From an uncultured Ruminococcus sp. (GTDB lineage Bacteria > Bacillota > Clostridia > Oscillospirales > Ruminococcaceae), in contig CAKSMF010000004.1 of NCBI GenBank assembly GCA_934474025.1, forward strand, positions 1-64,000: a stretch of 64,000 bases of DNA, read 5' to 3'. A model generated the notes under the pieces. It saw only the letters and a program-made list of their open reading frames with translations. It did no database searches and was not told where the DNA came from. Both the position numbers and the translations under genes were made by a program. Shown here one piece after another: positions 62,301 to 64,000 of the stretch (positions are counted from its first letter, which is position 1; each line of letters opens with the position of its first letter).

Positions 62301-63010
62301 ACATATTCAACGTCGTTCCCGTCAATCCTGTCATCACTCCACTGATTGTTTTCCCTTTCGTTATAAGTTGTGTCACCGGGAACGAGAGTAACTGTATCTT
62401 TTGATTCACCTGAACCTATCTGATAAGCGCCTGTTCCGAAATCCTTGAGATAAAACGGAAGATAACCATCGCACTCGAATTTTACATGATAAACATCCGA
62501 ACCGTCGGCAATTACAGAATATTCGCCACCGTCGCTTACTTCCTGATATGCAAGTTCCTCCCAGTTGCCGTTGAAAATACGCACATAAATCGGAGTATTG
62601 TCACTTGCAGCGTAGCCATTTACTGTACCCTTACAAACTTTACCTGTTACAGCTAATTCAGAAACAGAGTTTACATTCGTCTGCTTGGCATATTCCGTAA
62701 TAAGTGACTTTGCCGTATAATCCCACACAAATTCAGATTCACCTGATGATCTCGCACTGTATGCCATAACGCTTTGCTCAACAGCTTCGGGCAGTTCAAA
62801 GTAATCTACTTTGCCAAGATTCTTGGTAGCTTCTTCAAACTCTTTTTCTAATTGAGCTGCATTTTTTCTGCTCTCAATCGCTTCTGCTGCCGACGCTATC
62901 GTTTCAGCATGCAGAATACCTTGCGAAGCACCGTCACCAAAAATCAATGCCTGTCCAACAAACATCGCTGACAGTGAACCAGCTATTATTCGGTTTATGT
63001 TTTTACTCAT
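56327..63010 (-). CDS. Giant RHS-repeat protein with dockerin-like loops and Cys/His C-terminal toxin-like domain
   Basis: 2227 residues with AGGAGG upstream. Signal peptide (about 1-36, cleavage near HA-ET). A beta domain and dockerin/EF-hand-type calcium loops (about 125-400: DCDGDGIVDFDGED, DIDGNGVINYYD, DKNNDGTIDDFD). A DUF6531-like start of the RHS cage (GDGVHIATGNYTK, about 665), many YD repeats (about 700-1880) and the RHS core (YFDAETGTIYLRARYYNP, about 1925). The C-terminal 240 residues after DPSGHIKCPKW differ: NCYAYAF (about 2077), DYHWYRENGDGTWSHKPG (about 2165-2180). This Cys and His pattern suits a papain- or NlpC-like peptidase or transferase. It is most likely a secreted polymorphic toxin; the agrBD genes precede it and a lipoprotein follows. 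Confidence 0.88.
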   Translation of the reverse strand: MSKNINRIIAGSLSAMFVGQALIFGDGASQGILHAETIASAAEAIESRKNAAQLEKEFEEATKNLGKVDYFELPEAVEQSVMAYSARSSGESEFVWDYTAKSLITEYAKQTNVNSVSELAVTGKVCKGTVNGYAASDNTPIYVRIFNGNWEELAYQEVSDGGEYSVIADGSDVYHVKFECDGYLPFYLKDFGTGAYQIGSGESKDTVTLVPGDTTYNERENNQWSDDRIDGNDVEYVRSCKDAYQGDPGFNPSMDCDGDGIVDFDGEDWRIFYSLYENLKENTYYDFDDLGVSHYDIDGNGVINYYDLMLKKSDGSASDEEIASLEEAVNSTRIPNSAEFIYNHYYSNDGMIDADDYNEGIDKINEQIYLRDRSSNYYEYMDKNNDGTIDDFDVSWFEKAYEVSGDLDWDHAFKRNLKMLSGGMFPYSFNLHDTNFDLNGCVLYIADCMSFTTDMPQFWTNNGATLDINGGLLMVENNLVFRTASPDGWDGTTGQLMDLNNGQVIIGNEFHSGQVNCYDVIEMTNESDLLMIGGNWRYVTSQDMEGKWTNGQLWFLGPEWAVNEESGSKSVYSSENHIIYLGYAGGKQNVLWHNNKEFIDNEDGSLATDRTFNFDSINEYGWYEHLLFINPFTPENYWIRPWWRYSYGYDYTLYRKGWEIGDGVHIATGNYTKSFTDLSIASPGVKSDFVRTYNSMSNEEGSFGIGWDFNIDVSKIVIPAPGYYQVVLPDGSNTTFKDDGNGGFECLNAHSTMTKSGDEYTVTNAAQSQYHFNSEGELDWVKDANGNTLTISAKENNQRIVTDSTGRTYTITYNGNDEHSRILSIEDDEADRTVTYEYNGDFQLVSATSVSGGTEKYEYDENGRLCKITNCYDEMTDQIVYNGNGSVNWLTNAAGLKQEYVYDKLEKQTGLKEFDGNKLVKTFTYNYDEKLAVKTNTVETDGQTYEVDKITYNMIDGENKYDEMSESVDIMGNTTKYDRDANGNVTKTINPDGTFTLAKYNDKNMPIIQSDESGNITICEYDETGVNVLKSYQSLSAVSDALAFVNDFSIDSVINEADYAMTVYTYYPASETAEIAGLIRTITDAEGHVTEYTYGTSGYAKGLPIKKEIKDGDTVVNSVEYEYNSQLQVSREKTSVDISKNIYAVKEYEYDSFNNVTEVRDYGTGDTAAVTISEYDLLSRKTAEYTPNYSADKSHGTYITYYPSGAVKTQKDALGNVTSFTYDAYGNVLEKENPDETINGTEYDGLQREKATYFRVAEGCPKQILTETSYEFENHRFDVYTEINNSSSYSYYGLRTIKTSYITAEKQVVTETLADFRGNPVEEKTNSEVKRTSAYYANGQLARQTDALNNTTTYEYKYLNKLTKTCTPFDGEKYSVTENQYDKNGNVIKTIQNIDDNKNSVVQNRYNAMGLLEKVILSDGTANGDKNITKYFYNNAGIQTKMYTGMSSENDDTYLTTEYEFDSWMRVVRTIDSTGHNSGTITYDLNGNVLTSTDANGNITTNTYDTLNRVIKSDTVNPDDSSKNVSKSYQYDEMGRTVRTITDGQNTTYFYDDLGRVYEEMSFDSFKAYSYEGVSQYVECERAGIFHKIIYYEKTYEYDDEMRVSSVREGKNDIASYTYDANGNKKSETLGNGVVSTYTYNNANRITKLENKLGNSTISSYEYSYYLDGSDACKVRNENGIIETTEYEYDSLKRLVKESVTTGNSTDTYTYEYDDYGNRSKMTADGSENYVTEYNYNDAKGKYTTLLQKETKTVQIDNNDLNTNGNFKVEETVYTYDANGNQITKKTSEKTETNSYDGLNQLIGFTDGTTTASYTYGISGLRDSKKVNGVTTTHIWIGSQIVVDYTTHYTSTVYIRGTSLAAAFDWNDAGKGDYRFYTQNAHGDVVSLTDSTGAVVKSYTYDAFGVEKNINDSDANPFRYCGEYFDAETGTIYLRARYYNPTIGRFISRDSYAGRKSDPLSLNLYTYCHNNPIIYFDPSGHIKCPKWVKSVGNWFEEGVDDWKVGAGIIKDGAKSGAKAVKNGVGTVAKFAFYLTPFALTGCSSKKEITVPSAISQNAPKYQPSLWNNNDYQEYTNCYAYAFNMRENPLTGKKFPRRGMQPGMLSGQYDENNFDYESISGTDKGNKKLVNKVTADAQAVGLDFLPYSDDLTGGYAVALAVNPGVDYHWYRENGDGTWSHKPGITEATNREAHNYPIYGDIISNPQDAAKKAGYTTFIGYYYIRPTGE

Positions 63011-63131
63011 TTACTTCCTCCTTTTTTGACAGCAAATAAAGAGAATGACTATGGTTAATTTATACTGTGAATTAAACTGAATTTGTCTTAGATAACATTC
63101 TCTTAATTGCATTTTAATGTTTTACATCCAC

Positions 63132-63278
63132 TCATTTGGACTTGCGAAGCTTTTTTACAGCTTCGGGAACGTTCGGCTGATAAGCGTCAAAAAACGAAGT
63201 TGCACCGCATGATTTAACAGCAAGCTTTTCACTCATTTTTGCACTAAGCTTAAGAACCTTTTCAATTGCTTTTTTCAT
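63132..63278 (-). CDS. agrD: AgrD-type cyclic autoinducer precursor
   Basis: 48 residues from ATG 63278. Amphipathic Lys-rich N-terminus (MKKAIEKVLKLSAKMSEKLA), core with a single Cys in VKSCGATSFFDAYQP, and C-terminal tail NVPEAVKKLRKSK. This is the layout of cyclic thiolactone peptide precursors: AgrB cuts after the core and closes the ring on the Cys. It overlaps the end of agrB by 17 bp and precedes the RHS gene by about 120 bp. Confidence 0.88.
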   Translation of the reverse strand: MKKAIEKVLKLSAKMSEKLAVKSCGATSFFDAYQPNVPEAVKKLRKSK

Positions 63279-63861
63279 AATGCCTGTTCCTCCTTTCCTT
63301 GATATTTGGAATTATTATTAAAACAGCAATAACAAAAAGTGTCAATGAAAATATAACAGCTATTTTTAGAAAACAAAACATCACCATAACAATCAAAAAC
63401 GATAATGCTATTGCCATAATAATTGAAATTTTTCTATTTCTCTTCTTTAATTTATTTGTCATCGGAGCATTTTCATGTTCAACCGGTGCATACAGAAAGA
63501 CTGATACTATATACACCGTTAAAAACAAAATATTAAACAGAATTAAAAAAGGCTGACCATTTAATAATTTTGTCCCAATAATTACAAATAAACAACATAA
63601 CATCATTGTTAATTTACAATAAAAATGCGTTTTTGCATGAAACCCACCAGTAAATGTTCTTACACATACAAACATAATATAAAAAATTATCGATGCCAAA
63701 AGCTCGTCCAACAAAATTCCGGAAATAATAATCAATAAAAAACCAATAAATATAGAAATCATCAATTCAAATCCATATTCGCATACAGGCAATTTTTCAT
63801 CATCTATTATTTCTTTTTTATATAAAGAAAGAGCTATATGTTTGCTTATCAATGAAATCAT
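63262..63861 (-). CDS. agrB: AgrB-type peptide-processing membrane protease
   Basis: 199 residues with five or six hydrophobic helices. The active-site His is in TFTGGFHAKTHFYC (the catalytic Cys is the last residue of this string), preceded by VCVRT. AgrB processes AgrD into a cyclic signal peptide and exports it with help from other proteases. The usual AgrC sensor and AgrA regulator are not in the window and may lie beyond the right edge. Confidence 0.92.
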   Translation of the reverse strand: MISLISKHIALSLYKKEIIDDEKLPVCEYGFELMISIFIGFLLIIISGILLDELLASIIFYIMFVCVRTFTGGFHAKTHFYCKLTMMLCCLFVIIGTKLLNGQPFLILFNILFLTVYIVSVFLYAPVEHENAPMTNKLKKRNRKISIIMAIALSFLIVMVMFCFLKIAVIFSLTLFVIAVLIIIPNIKERRNRHYEKSN

Positions 63862-63878
63862 TTTCCATCACCTAAGCA

Positions 63879-63947
63879 ATTATAGCTCCTAAGTATATAA
63901 GTGTCAATATAAGTGTCAATTTATGCACTCTGCGGCAAAATATGCAC
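63879..63947 (-). promoter_or_regulatory. agrBD promoter with direct repeats
   Basis: On the minus strand TTGACA (63907-63902) and TATAAT (63884-63879) are 17 bp apart, fully consensus. TTGACACTTATA is repeated 12 bp upstream (63919 on), and GTGCAT occurs twice 19 bp apart (63947-63942 and 63928-63923). The repeats upstream of the -35 box suit LytTR-type control, and the motif GGCA...ATGCAC with a following T-run resembles the repeats at 47525-47557. Confidence 0.65.
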
Positions 63948-64000
63948 ACTTTTTTAATTTTTATCCCTACTAAGGGAAATACAAACATGAAAATTAATTC

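Noticed and set aside
1..64000. tRNA or rRNA genes
   Set aside because: No cloverleaf-like or conserved rRNA sequence was recognised by eye. A tRNAscan run would settle this.

Overview
The window looks like a chromosome segment from a low-GC, Gram-positive gut or rumen Firmicute, most likely Ruminococcus or a close relative in the Oscillospiraceae. The pointers are the AT-rich composition, strong AGGAGG ribosome sites, consensus TTGACA/TATAAT promoters, an AgrBD peptide system, a cell-surface RHS protein with dockerin/EF-hand-like calcium loops, and many Clostridia-type mobile genes. No rRNA, tRNA or CRISPR array was recognised. Almost the whole window is accessory DNA: mobile elements, toxins and defence genes, with many broken genes at their junctions.

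Region 1 (1-7.9 kb): a broken DNA methyltransferase tail, then a secreted multidomain protein (signal peptide, calcium-binding TSP3 repeats, VWA-like domain, C-terminal HExxHxxGxxD metallopeptidase) split by one frameshift in an A6 run. Four paralogous membrane-anchored small proteins follow. Three of them are preceded by a duplicated fragment of the peptidase 3' end. This has the architecture of a polymorphic toxin with a tandem immunity array, and it is the best candidate here for an undescribed system.

Region 2 (8-17.6 kb): a RelBE-like module, a broken and an intact Rpn nuclease, a MobV-type relaxase with a candidate oriT, a structured leader RNA, and three translationally coupled large serine recombinases. 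This is probably a mobilizable element.

Region 3 (17.6-22.6 kb): decayed fragments (Big2 surface protein, SPASM/radical-SAM, truncated HsdS), a type I HsdM with a membrane protein and an XRE regulator, and a Phd/PIN toxin-antitoxin pair.

Region 4 (22.6-35.3 kb): an integrative mobilizable island. A minus-strand set encodes MobC-like protein, mini-relaxase, large ATPase-like protein, LRR protein, VWA protein and MoxR ATPase. DUF960, an amber-interrupted amidoligase, a class II glutamine amidotransferase, excisionase and tyrosine integrase follow on the plus strand.

Region 5 (35.3-46.3 kb): a defence block. It holds an MBL hydrolase, a 1588-residue DEDD exonuclease-RecQ-UvrD fusion, and a complete type II CBASS operon (Cap4, CD-NTase, Cap2 E1/E2, Cap3 JAB).

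Region 6 (46.3-55.5 kb): decayed DNA with two LytTR-like promoters, an amidoligase/GGCT locus, a second trio of serine recombinases whose middle member lacks the catalytic domain, small element genes including MazF, and a sigma-like regulator.

Region 7 (55.5-64 kb): agrB, agrD, a 2227-residue RHS protein with a Cys/His C-terminal domain, and a lipoprotein in the usual immunity position. All lie on the minus strand behind a consensus promoter. Quorum sensing and an RHS toxin appear to be physically linked.
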